A stretch of 64,000 nucleotides of DNA from assembly GCF_014696925.1 (NCBI RefSeq), contig NZ_JACJQY010000006.1, forward strand, positions 107,284 through 171,283, written 5' to 3'. Position 1 is the first letter of the stretch. Every line of letters begins with the position of its first letter. Position numbers and translations under genes: made by a program. The notes under the pieces were generated by a model. The model did no database searches, was not told the origin of the DNA, and was given only the letters and a program-made list of their open reading frames with translations. The DNA comes from Phormidium tenue FACHB-1050. Lineage in GTDB: Bacteria; Cyanobacteriota; Cyanobacteriia; Pseudanabaenales; Pseudanabaenaceae. Below, in pieces: positions 33,937 through 42,975 of the stretch.

Positions 33937-36670
33937 TCAAAAACGATATCGCCATTTTGAAAAAGAACTCGCCGTAGAATGTCTACTCAAGTTTGAACTA
34001 CGCGGTCGCACCGTCAGTTGCTTTGTGCTTAAGCAAGGTCAATCATCTCTGGAATCATTACAGTTTGTATTTGGCTGGGAGTCAAAGGGGATTCACACGA
34101 CGCTATCAACCGAGCAGGAAGAATCGCTCTTTGAGGCGATTCAATCAGGTTTAAAAGATATTCCTGATGGTGAAAAGCTGACGGTGCATTTTGGTTCGGT
34201 TAGCTCCGACAGCGATCGCCAACAGCAACTCCAAGAACTCTACGAACAAGCGGATACGCCGCAACTAAAGTTTCTGGTGATGGGTGAAAAGCAAAGGGTG
34301 CAGGAATTAGCGAAGTCAGGACTACGCAAACCTAAATTCCTGAGACTTTATGCCACTTATACCCTGCGTGGCTCGACGGCTGGAGGTAATGATGTGCTGG
34401 AAAAAGCACTGGCTTGGATACAGAAGCTGTCACAGCAATTGATGGGACAGGAAAAGCAAATCGAGCAGGAGCGTCATGAGATTGCCTTTGCGAAGGCATT
34501 TACCGATGGTTTCTTGAACTGGGAACAGATTCTAGTAAATCGCATGGGTTTAGACCTGCGCCCACTGACCGAGCAGGAACTATGGGAACACCTCTGGCAG
34601 CAATTCAATAGCAGTAAACCACCAGCAATTCCGCAATTGCTAGTGATGTCCGATCACGGTGTGGAAGAGCGCATCAATACGCAAGTGCATCTGAAAACAC
34701 TATTGCTAGAGCGTCCCGATTCAATCCCCTTTGCTGACAATGGGTTTGTTCACCTCAAGGGTGAATATATCGGCGTACTCACCTTCATGGATAAACCAGG
34801 GGGCTGGGTATCCAAGGGTAAGCAGATGCGCTATCTCTGGGAGGCGATCGCCCGCGACTCGGTGGCAAATACGGAAGTGTTTTGCCAATTCACGAGAGCC
34901 AATGAAACCATTGTCAAAGCAAATATGCAGCGGGTTACCAAGCAGAGCATTGTTTCGCAAGAGCAATCCGCTTCCTTGAATAACATCAACGTCAATGCGT
35001 CGCTGAAACAGCAAAAAGCAGTCAAGGCACAGGAAGCGCTTTATGAGGGAGCCATGCCCATTAATGTGGCAGTGGCGGTGTTGATTCGTCGTCCTAACTT
35101 GATTGCTCTTGATGATGCCTGCCGTTATTTTTGCAGTTGCTTCCAGCGTCCTGCATGGGTCGAGCGCGAGACTGAATATGCATGGCTAATGTGGAAACAG
35201 ACCTTACCAGTAACAGTGGGTAATTTACTAGCTCAACCCTTCCCTCGTCGTCATGTTTATCTATCCGATGAAGCAGTCGCGTTTACAGGTTGTGTGATGC
35301 CCAGATCGGTCGATGAGAGTGGCTTTGAATTGATTACAGAAGAAGGCGGAATGCCTCTTTATATCGATGTGCGAAAGCATCGCAATATTGGTATTTTCGC
35401 CACTACTCGTGCGGGTAAGTCGGTATTGGTATCGGCAGTTTTATCCCAAGCCCTATGTCACGAACAGCAAATTGTGGCGCTAGATTTCCCTAAGCCCGAT
35501 GGCACGAGTACGTTCACGGACTACACCCATTTCATCGGTGAACTGGGAGCCTATTTTGACATTAGCAAAGAGTCCTCGAATCTGCTTGAGCTGCCAGATC
35601 TACGAGCCTTTGACCCCGAACAAGCCGAAGAACGGCTGCGGGATTTCAAATCCTTTGTGGAATCTGCCCTGATGACAATGGTATTTGGGGCAAGTCAGCA
35701 TGACCTGTCCTCATCAGAAAGACAACTGCGGCAATTGATTCGAGCTTTGTTAGTGCCTGTGGTCAATAGCTTCTTTGACGATCAGCAGATTAAAGCCCGA
35801 TATGACAAAGCGATCGCTGATGGATTCGGGACAGAAGCATGGAGCAATATGCCCACCCTATCAGACTTTCTCGATTACTTTTTGACAGAGGGCAAAGCGG
35901 AAATTACCTCCGATGTTGCCGATAGCGAACAGATCGATCAGGCGACTAACCAAATTGTGATTCAACTGCGATTCTGGCTTAATTCCAGAATCGGTCGCGC
36001 CATTTCCCGTCCATCGACCTTTCGCAGTGATGCGAGGTTGTTGGTATTTGCCCTGCGAAACCTATCGGAAGCGGAGGATGCGGCGATTTTAGCTTTATCG
36101 GCATATTCGGCAGCCCTGAGACGCGCTTTATCATCACCCGCCAGCATCCTGTTCATCGATGAAGCACCAATTCTATTTGAATATCCGACGATCTCGGAAA
36201 TGGTAGCAAGGCTCTGTGCCAATGGAGCCAAAGCGGGTATCAAAGTAATTATCTCGGCACAAGACCCTGACACGATCGCGAGATCGCCCTCTGCCCCAAA
36301 AATCCTCCAAAACCTATCAACGAGATTGATTGGTCGCATTCAACCCTCGGCGGTAGATAGCTTTGTCAGCATCCTCAAATATCCCAGAGAGGTAATTGCC
36401 CAGAATGCGGAGGAGCGATTCTTCCCCAAACGCGAGGCGATCTATTCGCAATGGTTGCTGGATGATGCGGGTATTTACACCTTCGTGCGCTTTTTCCCTA
36501 GCTATATCCAACTGGGCGTTGTAGCAAACAATCCCGACGAGCAAGAGGCACGTACCGCTTACATGCTGGCGATGGCAGATCCCTACAAAGGGCTAGCTGC
36601 TTTTTCGCGCGAGATGGCAAGTGCTTTGAGGGATGGGCGCAAGCTGAAATTACCCGAACTGGCTGCTTAA
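33923..36670 (+). CDS. VirB4-like T4SS ATPase
   Basis: A 915-aa cytoplasmic ATPase that powers pilus assembly and substrate transfer. Walker A is ATTRAGKS (493-500) and Walker B is ILFIDEAP (Asp746, Glu747); the downstream SAQDP resembles the motif seen in VirB4 enzymes. The N-terminal half contains the CagE/TrbE-like region. I chose the ATG at 33923 because AGGAGG lies about 10 nt upstream; the open frame runs back to 33878 inside the VirB3 gene. Length is within the VirB4/TrbE/TraC range. Confidence 0.88.
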   Translation: MQSVNQKRYRHFEKELAVECLLKFELRGRTVSCFVLKQGQSSLESLQFVFGWESKGIHTTLSTEQEESLFEAIQSGLKDIPDGEKLTVHFGSVSSDSDRQQQLQELYEQADTPQLKFLVMGEKQRVQELAKSGLRKPKFLRLYATYTLRGSTAGGNDVLEKALAWIQKLSQQLMGQEKQIEQERHEIAFAKAFTDGFLNWEQILVNRMGLDLRPLTEQELWEHLWQQFNSSKPPAIPQLLVMSDHGVEERINTQVHLKTLLLERPDSIPFADNGFVHLKGEYIGVLTFMDKPGGWVSKGKQMRYLWEAIARDSVANTEVFCQFTRANETIVKANMQRVTKQSIVSQEQSASLNNINVNASLKQQKAVKAQEALYEGAMPINVAVAVLIRRPNLIALDDACRYFCSCFQRPAWVERETEYAWLMWKQTLPVTVGNLLAQPFPRRHVYLSDEAVAFTGCVMPRSVDESGFELITEEGGMPLYIDVRKHRNIGIFATTRAGKSVLVSAVLSQALCHEQQIVALDFPKPDGTSTFTDYTHFIGELGAYFDISKESSNLLELPDLRAFDPEQAEERLRDFKSFVESALMTMVFGASQHDLSSSERQLRQLIRALLVPVVNSFFDDQQIKARYDKAIADGFGTEAWSNMPTLSDFLDYFLTEGKAEITSDVADSEQIDQATNQIVIQLRFWLNSRIGRAISRPSTFRSDARLLVFALRNLSEAEDAAILALSAYSAALRRALSSPASILFIDEAPILFEYPTISEMVARLCANGAKAGIKVIISAQDPDTIARSPSAPKILQNLSTRLIGRIQPSAVDSFVSILKYPREVIAQNAEERFFPKREAIYSQWLLDDAGIYTFVRFFPSYIQLGVVANNPDEQEARTAYMLAMADPYKGLAAFSREMASALRDGRKLKLPELAA

Positions 36671-36701
36671 TTTTTCATCTCTAGAAACTCCTGACACCGC
36701 C

Positions 36702-37667
36702 ATGAATAAACCAAAAACCCGTCAGATTTCAGTCATCAGCCTCGCAACCTGTTCGCTTTTGCTACTGAGTCCCCACCCTACGGATGCTCAAGTGCCATTA
36801 CCACCCGAACTCACAGGATTAATCCAGCAGGTCAATCAACTGATTACCTCGATCAACTCTGGCGATTTCTTAAAAGCTCAAATGGACAAGCTATTGGGGC
36901 AGTACTTACCACAGGTACAAACCGCCATTACTGAGTCAATCGGACAACTGGGATTACCAGATCCCAGTAAAGCCGAAGCCACAGTCCTCGCCCAGATCAC
37001 GGGAACCTTTAACAGTGCGGGGCTAAATGACACATTGATCAATCAAGGTGTAGTCACATCTGCGATTACCAATACCTCGATCCAAAATGTATTGGGAGAA
37101 GAGGGGCAAGCAAGGCTGAAGAAAACCCTAGAAGATATGCTTGTCAATGCCCAGAATGTCGGGCAGCTATCTTTGAATACGGCGACAGGTGCAGCCAACA
37201 GCACGGCGATCGCCGATGTCTCCCAACAGATCGCCGCGAACTCCGTCACCTTTGCTCAAAATTCATTATCCCGTTCCCAACAGGTGAATGGCTTGTCGCA
37301 GCAAGCGCAAGCCGCCCTATCAACACAGGATGTTCTCAAGATTGTGGCGCAACAAAATGCGGGTAATTCGACAATCCTTGCCAATATCGCCTCCCAGTTT
37401 GGTAACAATGCCAGTCAGGTCGGTAATGTCGCTAATCAACTGGGGTTGCTATCGGAGCAGAACTCACAGGTAGCCGAACAAAATAGCCAACGCGCCCAGA
37501 TTGACGCTCAACAATTAGCCCTACAAGTGCAGCAAACCCAACAGGGAGCTACATCTTTGCTCAATCTCGACCAGATTAATGCCTCACTCAAGGGCGATCG
37601 CCAAGATCGTTTGATCGAGCGTAACTCCACCGTGCAACAACGGATGCCCTATACCTTTTTAAGATAG
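36702..37667 (+). CDS. VirB5/TrbJ-like secreted T4SS protein
   Basis: A 321-aa protein with a signal peptide (cleavage near TDAQ, about residue 29) and otherwise mostly helical, Gln/Asn/Ala-rich sequence suited to coiled coils (LTGLIQQVNQLITSINSG; ANQLGLLSEQNSQVAEQNSQ). Position after VirB4 and before the VirB6-like gene, size and the coiled-coil character match VirB5/TrbJ minor pilins. The family call rests mainly on context. Confidence 0.7.
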   Translation: MNKPKTRQISVISLATCSLLLLSPHPTDAQVPLPPELTGLIQQVNQLITSINSGDFLKAQMDKLLGQYLPQVQTAITESIGQLGLPDPSKAEATVLAQITGTFNSAGLNDTLINQGVVTSAITNTSIQNVLGEEGQARLKKTLEDMLVNAQNVGQLSLNTATGAANSTAIADVSQQIAANSVTFAQNSLSRSQQVNGLSQQAQAALSTQDVLKIVAQQNAGNSTILANIASQFGNNASQVGNVANQLGLLSEQNSQVAEQNSQRAQIDAQQLALQVQQTQQGATSLLNLDQINASLKGDRQDRLIERNSTVQQRMPYTFLR

Positions 37668-37678
37668 CGAGATAACCG

Positions 37679-38716
37679 ATGCTGATTGCTCAAGCGATTG
37701 TCAACAATTCCGAAGAGGTGTCGCTAGCGGTGCAAGGCGCATGGCAGAACACTTGGGAACTTGCCTTTAATGGCACGCTCTATAAAGCGCTCACCAATCT
37801 GGGATTAATCATTGCTGTGGCTTCGCTGTTGCTATGGACAATCCAATTCACCAAAAACTTGATTGATGACCAGAGCTATCGACAATTTGGCGAGTTAATC
37901 TGGCCCGTAATTGTAATTGTGCTGCTCACCAATGGCGGTCAAAACCTAATTGGACTCACCAATGGGATGCGGACAGTGATTAACAATGCCAATAACTCGG
38001 TCTTAGGTGCAATTACTTCAACTGCCCAACTAGAGAAAACCCTATCCGCCCTAGCTGATTTCTCGGTCGCCCAAGAACAAATTATTGCTTACCGTCAGCA
38101 ATGCAATGGGCTTACTAAGAATGAGGAGATGCAGGTCTGTTTACAAGAGGTAAATGCTAAAGCTCAGGCTTTGCTCGGTAATTATCAATCTAACTACGGT
38201 GCGGTTGCTGCGGCTCTGGTTGGCAAGTTACAAAAACAAATTGCGAAGGCAAGTGAAAATCCTCTCGAAGCCGTTACTAATCTCTTTCCTGGCACAGTGA
38301 TTTCAAGGTCAATCATGCTGGCGGCGATCGAGACTTTTATGGTGGCGATGCAGTCCGCGTTTCAGGCTTTGATTGAGGTCGGGTTTCTGCTCACAGGTTT
38401 ACTCGGTCCTCTGGCGGTTGGTGCTTCCTTACTGCCCATTGGCGCAAAGCCCCTCTATGCATGGATGACGGGATTCTGGTCGCTGGGGATGGCAAAGCTG
38501 AGCTTGAACATTGTTACGGGACTGTCGGCTACAGCGATCGCCGCTTCAGCACAAATGGATACGCTCTCGATCGCAATTGTTCTGGGTCTACTTGCGCCAA
38601 TTCTTGCCCTGTCCCTATCGGCAGGTGGAGGCATGGCAATCTTTAGCGCCATTCTCTCAGCGGCAAGTGCCGCCGCTTCCGCAGGTTTAAATATCGGTCT
38701 ACGCATCTCTAGGTAA
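37679..38716 (+). CDS. VirB6/TrbL-like polytopic T4SS protein
   Basis: A 345-aa inner-membrane protein with about six membrane segments. A first segment (about 38-58) and a second (about 75-95) precede a soluble loop holding two Cys (QCNGLTKNEEMQVC), and a cluster of helices follows from about 215 (AAIETFMVAMQSAFQALIEV, GLLGPLAVGASLLPIG) to the end. VirB6/TrbL forms part of the inner-membrane channel. Gene order agrees. Confidence 0.8.
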   Translation: MLIAQAIVNNSEEVSLAVQGAWQNTWELAFNGTLYKALTNLGLIIAVASLLLWTIQFTKNLIDDQSYRQFGELIWPVIVIVLLTNGGQNLIGLTNGMRTVINNANNSVLGAITSTAQLEKTLSALADFSVAQEQIIAYRQQCNGLTKNEEMQVCLQEVNAKAQALLGNYQSNYGAVAAALVGKLQKQIAKASENPLEAVTNLFPGTVISRSIMLAAIETFMVAMQSAFQALIEVGFLLTGLLGPLAVGASLLPIGAKPLYAWMTGFWSLGMAKLSLNIVTGLSATAIAASAQMDTLSIAIVLGLLAPILALSLSAGGGMAIFSAILSAASAAASAGLNIGLRISR

Positions 38717-38721
38717 TTCCC

Positions 38722-39555
38722 ATGAACTCATATCCAAATTCAGAAGTGAATACTGAACCAAACCCAGAAACAGATGAAACTAATGCTTTCCATCGCTTTA
38801 TTCCTGCTGGTCTATCCCACCGTAGTAAAGCCAAAACTCCTAAAGACGTATTGGTGGTATCGATTTTGTTCGGCATACTTGGCTTATCGGCGCTCAATAG
38901 CTTAGGGCTGATCGCTCTGATCGGAGCCTATGCCTCCCTTGCTTCCCAGAAACCGCCTACGCTTGTGCAATTGTCGGGCGGGAAAGCAATTACCGCGATC
39001 GCCAGTGAGAATAAAACCAGATCTCCTGAAGTGGTAAAACAGTTTGTTACCCAGCAGGTGATGGCGCTAATGACGTGGACAGGAGAACTGCCCTCTGATG
39101 CTAGTCAAAATGGGAAGCCGCTTTTAGATACTGGCGTGGAAGTTACGGCGGACAAGGGCTTGAAAAAGAAAATCACCACCACGGCATGGCAAGCCAGCTT
39201 TGCTTTTTCTGAAGACTTCCGTAAGGGATTGCTCTCATCGATCGCCGAACTCACTCCGATAGAGGTTTTCTCAGGTGGCAGCAAGGTGATTTTAGTGCCT
39301 CAGAGCATTACCGCACCTGAAGAGATTGAAAAGGGGAAATGGAAAGTGAATCTCGTGGCAAATCTGGTTACTTTCAGTCCCCTCAATCAAGTTGGCGAAT
39401 CGGTTCCCTTCAATAAGGAAATCTTTATTCAGGCGATCGATGTGCCGAATCTGAAAGCGGATGCTTCGCCTCTGGAGCAAGCCATTTTCAAAGTGAGATC
39501 CTCTGGGCTAGAAATCTATGCCATGCGAGATCTCACCCGAAATGATTTGAAATAA
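38722..39555 (+). CDS. VirB8/TrbF-like T4SS protein
   Basis: A 277-aa bitopic protein. A cytoplasmic Asn/Glu-rich tail is followed by one membrane helix (about 47-73) and a periplasmic domain of about 200 residues, the usual VirB8/TrbF plan. VirB8 links the inner-membrane complex to the channel. It begins 5 nt after the VirB6-like stop and precedes the VirB10-like gene, as expected. Confidence 0.8.
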   Translation: MNSYPNSEVNTEPNPETDETNAFHRFIPAGLSHRSKAKTPKDVLVVSILFGILGLSALNSLGLIALIGAYASLASQKPPTLVQLSGGKAITAIASENKTRSPEVVKQFVTQQVMALMTWTGELPSDASQNGKPLLDTGVEVTADKGLKKKITTTAWQASFAFSEDFRKGLLSSIAELTPIEVFSGGSKVILVPQSITAPEEIEKGKWKVNLVANLVTFSPLNQVGESVPFNKEIFIQAIDVPNLKADASPLEQAIFKVRSSGLEIYAMRDLTRNDLK

Positions 39556-39586
39556 CTTTTCCCTGTCGATACTTCAAGGAGTTGTG

Positions 39587-41086
39587 ATGAGTACCGAAGT
39601 TCAAGAACCACAATCAGCAAGCATGACCGATGAAATTGACTTTGCTCGGTTAACTGGGTTTCAACCCGATGTTGTCAATGATGCGGGCTTGGGAATAGAT
39701 GATTTTAGTGAAGACCCAGATCCAGAACAACATCGGACGATACGCGGTATCGTTGGTAGCCCCTTTTCTAAGATGGCTTTGGTTGGTGGGGTCGGTTCTC
39801 TAGGATTTTTGCTGGTTGGACTATTCATGAATAGCATCATGTCGCCATCTAATGCCAAGCAATTAACAGCTAAATCCAGCGATGAAAAGCTTGCTCTAAC
39901 TTCAACTGTCGATCCTAAGGATGCCGAAATTGCCAAGTTCAAGACGGATTTAGCTTTAGGCAGCCAGCTTTCTGCGGGTAAATCGAAAACACTGCGTCCA
40001 GCAAATCTACCAAAGTCAGATGCATTGGCTTCTAAAGGTGACTCTAAAGACAAGTTAGAAACCAATCCCGTCCAGTCTGCCGATCTCCCAACCGTCTCAC
40101 CCGTAAGGAACCTATCGGCTCCGCCCCTTGAGCCAATACCGATGCGTCAGGTGATGTCACAGCCTACGCCTGTGATGCTTCCGCCTCGTAACTTTTCCGC
40201 TAGTCCCACTGAAGCTAAAAATCCCGCCGATGAATGGCAGCGTTTGGCAAGTATTGGCAGTTATGGCAATCTGGCTGCACCTACGGAAATGCCGAAAGCG
40301 ATCGCGGTCAGTCCCGTTGCTACGAATAGCGCTAACAATAGCAATTCCGCAAGTCCTCCGATTGAGAAACCACCCTTAAATTCACTCACCAGCTATCTCG
40401 CTCAAGCGGAAAAATCTTTGCCAAGCGCCACACCTGCGAATACTTTGCTGGTCGGGACGACAGCCAAAGCCGCTTTGAAAACATCGGTCGTGTTCTCCAC
40501 CGATGGCAGTCGAATTATGGGTAGCGCTCCTGGAATTGTTCCTAAATTTATTGTCACTCTCCAAGAGCCAATTACGACGGCGGATGGTAAGCCTGTGATT
40601 CCTGCGGATGCGGTTTTAATCGTTACCGCGCGTCCCCTTGATGCGAAATCAGGGCTAGCTGAATTGGATGTGGTTGGTATAGCGATCGCTGGGCGCGAGT
40701 TGATTCCTCCACCTAATGCGATTACCTTGCGTGGTGCAGAAGGTTCGCCTTTAGTCGCGGACAAGTACTTCGATCGCGGGTCGGAAATTAGCGGTATGGA
40801 TGTGGCGAGCTTCATTACTTCGGCACTAGCGGAAGTTGGCAAACTTACCAACAGTCCTACAACTACTAGCAGCATCTCATCCATTGGCGGTAGTGCCACG
40901 GTCAGTACCGCGCCGCCGCCCAACTATCTGGGTGCGGCGATCAGTGGTGGCTTTGGCATTCTCTCGGAAACTTTGAATCGTCGCAGTCAACAGGCGATCG
41001 AGGATATTAAAACCCGTCCTAATGTCTTCTTTATCCCCGCAGGTAAGGAACTGCAAGTGTTTGTCAATCAAACTGTGACTTTCTAG
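39587..41086 (+). CDS. VirB10/TrbI-like T4SS core protein
   Basis: A 499-aa protein that spans the envelope. It has an acidic cytoplasmic N-terminus, one membrane helix (about 65-85), a long Pro/Ser/Ala-rich periplasmic linker and a C-terminal VirB10 domain with GTTAKAALKTSVVFS, PADAVLIVTARPLD and the end FFIPAGKELQVFVNQTVTF, which closely follows TrbI/VirB10. AAGGAG at 39576 favours the ATG at 39587 over a GTG at 39584. Confidence 0.88.
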   Translation: MSTEVQEPQSASMTDEIDFARLTGFQPDVVNDAGLGIDDFSEDPDPEQHRTIRGIVGSPFSKMALVGGVGSLGFLLVGLFMNSIMSPSNAKQLTAKSSDEKLALTSTVDPKDAEIAKFKTDLALGSQLSAGKSKTLRPANLPKSDALASKGDSKDKLETNPVQSADLPTVSPVRNLSAPPLEPIPMRQVMSQPTPVMLPPRNFSASPTEAKNPADEWQRLASIGSYGNLAAPTEMPKAIAVSPVATNSANNSNSASPPIEKPPLNSLTSYLAQAEKSLPSATPANTLLVGTTAKAALKTSVVFSTDGSRIMGSAPGIVPKFIVTLQEPITTADGKPVIPADAVLIVTARPLDAKSGLAELDVVGIAIAGRELIPPPNAITLRGAEGSPLVADKYFDRGSEISGMDVASFITSALAEVGKLTNSPTTTSSISSIGGSATVSTAPPPNYLGAAISGGFGILSETLNRRSQQAIEDIKTRPNVFFIPAGKELQVFVNQTVTF

Positions 41087-41119
41087 CTAATACCAATCTT
41101 CTATCAACGATCCAGTTCT

Positions 41120-41701
41120 ATGGTTATGAACTTTTTGCCATGTCGAAAATATGCCATCTCAGGGATAGTCTCTGCTCTAGTCTTGTCGATGCCCGCGATC
41201 GCTTATGCCGAAACGATCTTTCCTGCCAAGCAGCAAATTGGTGTCAGTCAGGCGATGGGTGTAAGCGGCGTGACATCAGTAGTGAGCCTATCGCCGAGGC
41301 AGTCGTTAAATATTAGCTTCATCAAGACAGGCGAGATTATCAAAAAGGTGTGGTTAGGCAATCCTTCTAAGGTGGTCATGGATTATGACAGTCCTCTTTG
41401 TAAGGACGGTGCGAACGATAGCAATTGCGGGGCAACGGTAATTAACCTGCGGCAACTTGCTCAACCGATTGATTTGGATATGAATTTACCTGCCTCGGCG
41501 CGAGGAGATCTCACATCTCTAACTGTGATCACCACAGGAGCAGGAGGGCTGAGAAATCTCTATCAGTTCCAATTAGTTCTGAATGTCCCGATTCCTGCCT
41601 ACAGCATTTTGGAAGTCGTTCCCGATGCTCAAATCCCTCGCCTTGCTCCGCTTACACCGACTGCTCCTGCTCAAACGAATAAAACCTCGTGGGATTTCTA
41701 A
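41120..41701 (+). CDS. Small VirB9/TrbG-like periplasmic T4SS protein
   Basis: A 193-aa exported protein (signal peptide ending AIAYAE) with a beta-rich domain: VTSVVSLSPRQSLNISFIKT, IIKKVWLGNPSKVVMDYDSP and NLYQFQLVLNVPIP. The arrangement recalls the N-terminal lobe of VirB9/TrbG, though the C-terminal lobe that binds VirB7 and VirB10 is missing and the protein is short. Its place beside VirB10 supports the call. A Cys pair (Cys93/Cys100 region, LCKDGANDSNC) could form a disulphide. Confidence 0.55.
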   Translation: MVMNFLPCRKYAISGIVSALVLSMPAIAYAETIFPAKQQIGVSQAMGVSGVTSVVSLSPRQSLNISFIKTGEIIKKVWLGNPSKVVMDYDSPLCKDGANDSNCGATVINLRQLAQPIDLDMNLPASARGDLTSLTVITTGAGGLRNLYQFQLVLNVPIPAYSILEVVPDAQIPRLAPLTPTAPAQTNKTSWDF

Positions 41702-41703
41702 TT

Positions 41704-42969
41704 ATGTTGTATAAACGTATCGTCCAAATAACGGCGTTAGCGATCTCCTCTTCGGCGATCGCTATTTTCAATCCTGATTTTACTACGGCTCAGTCTTTGC
41801 CCATGTCCACGCAGCCAATTGGGAATGCTCAATCGGTGATGATTCCTGATTTTACGAAAATCAGTTTCGAGAATTTACCGAAAATCCAAGTTACCACCCA
41901 ATTGCAGCAACAGCTATCGCAATTACTTTCTCCATCGGCATTAACCAATCTGGCGATCGGTAGTTTTGTTAGCCCAGATCGCTACCTGACCGTGGGTTCG
42001 CTTCAGTCTCTGGGGCTGGAGCAAATGAGCCTACAGGCGATCGCTAGTCGTGCTGGTGTTTCCCTTGGCAATGTCAGTCTTGGTCAACTGGGCGAACTTA
42101 CTTCACAGCAGACGATTAATAGTTTGTTGCAGTCACTGCCAGATCTGCGCGATCGGTCTATGAGCCAAGTTCAACCCTTCCTCGATCTGGTTACTCAGAA
42201 ATCTGGATCTGCCAATCTGAGTGGTGAAATGTCCGCTCTTACTGTGGGGCAGTTAGTCAATACTTTTCCCGACCTTGGAAATTTATCCTTGAGCAGTCTT
42301 GGCGATCGGTTGAATAGCTATAGTCTCGAATCAATTTCAGGATTTGCCCAATTACCTTTAAGCAATATTCAAGGTGCATCGGGCGTGGTTTTATCGGATT
42401 TGAATGCTACGGGTTTAGGTAAACTCAGCCTTTCCCAATTTCCTAATGCTCCCGCGTTACTGCCGAATGTCAGGTTTGGCATGGTGGATATTGCCCTTGG
42501 CAATAGGGAAAAGAATCGCATCAATCCGATTAGTGGTGGCGTTACCGAGTCTGGATTTCAAGCGGTGGGTTGCGATGGTAATACTGATTGCCCGCACATT
42601 GAGGTTACAGACTTTGCGGGTGGTTACTATACTGGCAAACAATGGATGACCGCATCGCAACAAGTACCTGATGGTTACGGCTTTTTAGGTGGTCTATTTG
42701 GCAATCGCGGCCCCGCAGGCAATCATCCCTTTGGCGATGCTTTTCGCGTCACCATTGAATCTCTAGATGAGGCTACAGGCACAATTACCCTCGGTCTGCG
42801 GTTTCGTTGGTGTCAGCGATCGTGGTTTGTGGATTTAGGTTGTACTCCCTACATTACGCCGCCCTTACCCTTGGTTGTTCTCCAAGAAAAGAGCACGATT
42901 CCCTATGCCGTTCCCAGTAACGCGACAGCCAATACGCCGATTTCCACTAGCAAACCTTTCAGCCAATAG
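41704..42969 (+). CDS. Secreted protein of unknown function in the T4SS operon
   Basis: I do not recognise this 421-aa protein. It has a signal peptide (about 1-29) and a leucine/serine/glutamine-rich middle built of repeats of the type LSLSSLGDRLNSY, SLGQLGELTSQQ and LTVGQLVNTFPDLG. A C-terminal globular part has paired Cys (VGCDGNTDCPH; RWCQRSWFVDLGC) and GPAGNHPFGDAFRV. The ATG at 41704 is chosen; the frame extends to a GTG at 41689. Flanked by the VirB9-like and VirD4 genes, it may be a surface or periplasmic part of this cyanobacterial conjugation system. Confidence 0.65.
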   Translation: MLYKRIVQITALAISSSAIAIFNPDFTTAQSLPMSTQPIGNAQSVMIPDFTKISFENLPKIQVTTQLQQQLSQLLSPSALTNLAIGSFVSPDRYLTVGSLQSLGLEQMSLQAIASRAGVSLGNVSLGQLGELTSQQTINSLLQSLPDLRDRSMSQVQPFLDLVTQKSGSANLSGEMSALTVGQLVNTFPDLGNLSLSSLGDRLNSYSLESISGFAQLPLSNIQGASGVVLSDLNATGLGKLSLSQFPNAPALLPNVRFGMVDIALGNREKNRINPISGGVTESGFQAVGCDGNTDCPHIEVTDFAGGYYTGKQWMTASQQVPDGYGFLGGLFGNRGPAGNHPFGDAFRVTIESLDEATGTITLGLRFRWCQRSWFVDLGCTPYITPPLPLVVLQEKSTIPYAVPSNATANTPISTSKPFSQ

Positions 42970-42975
42970 ATTGCC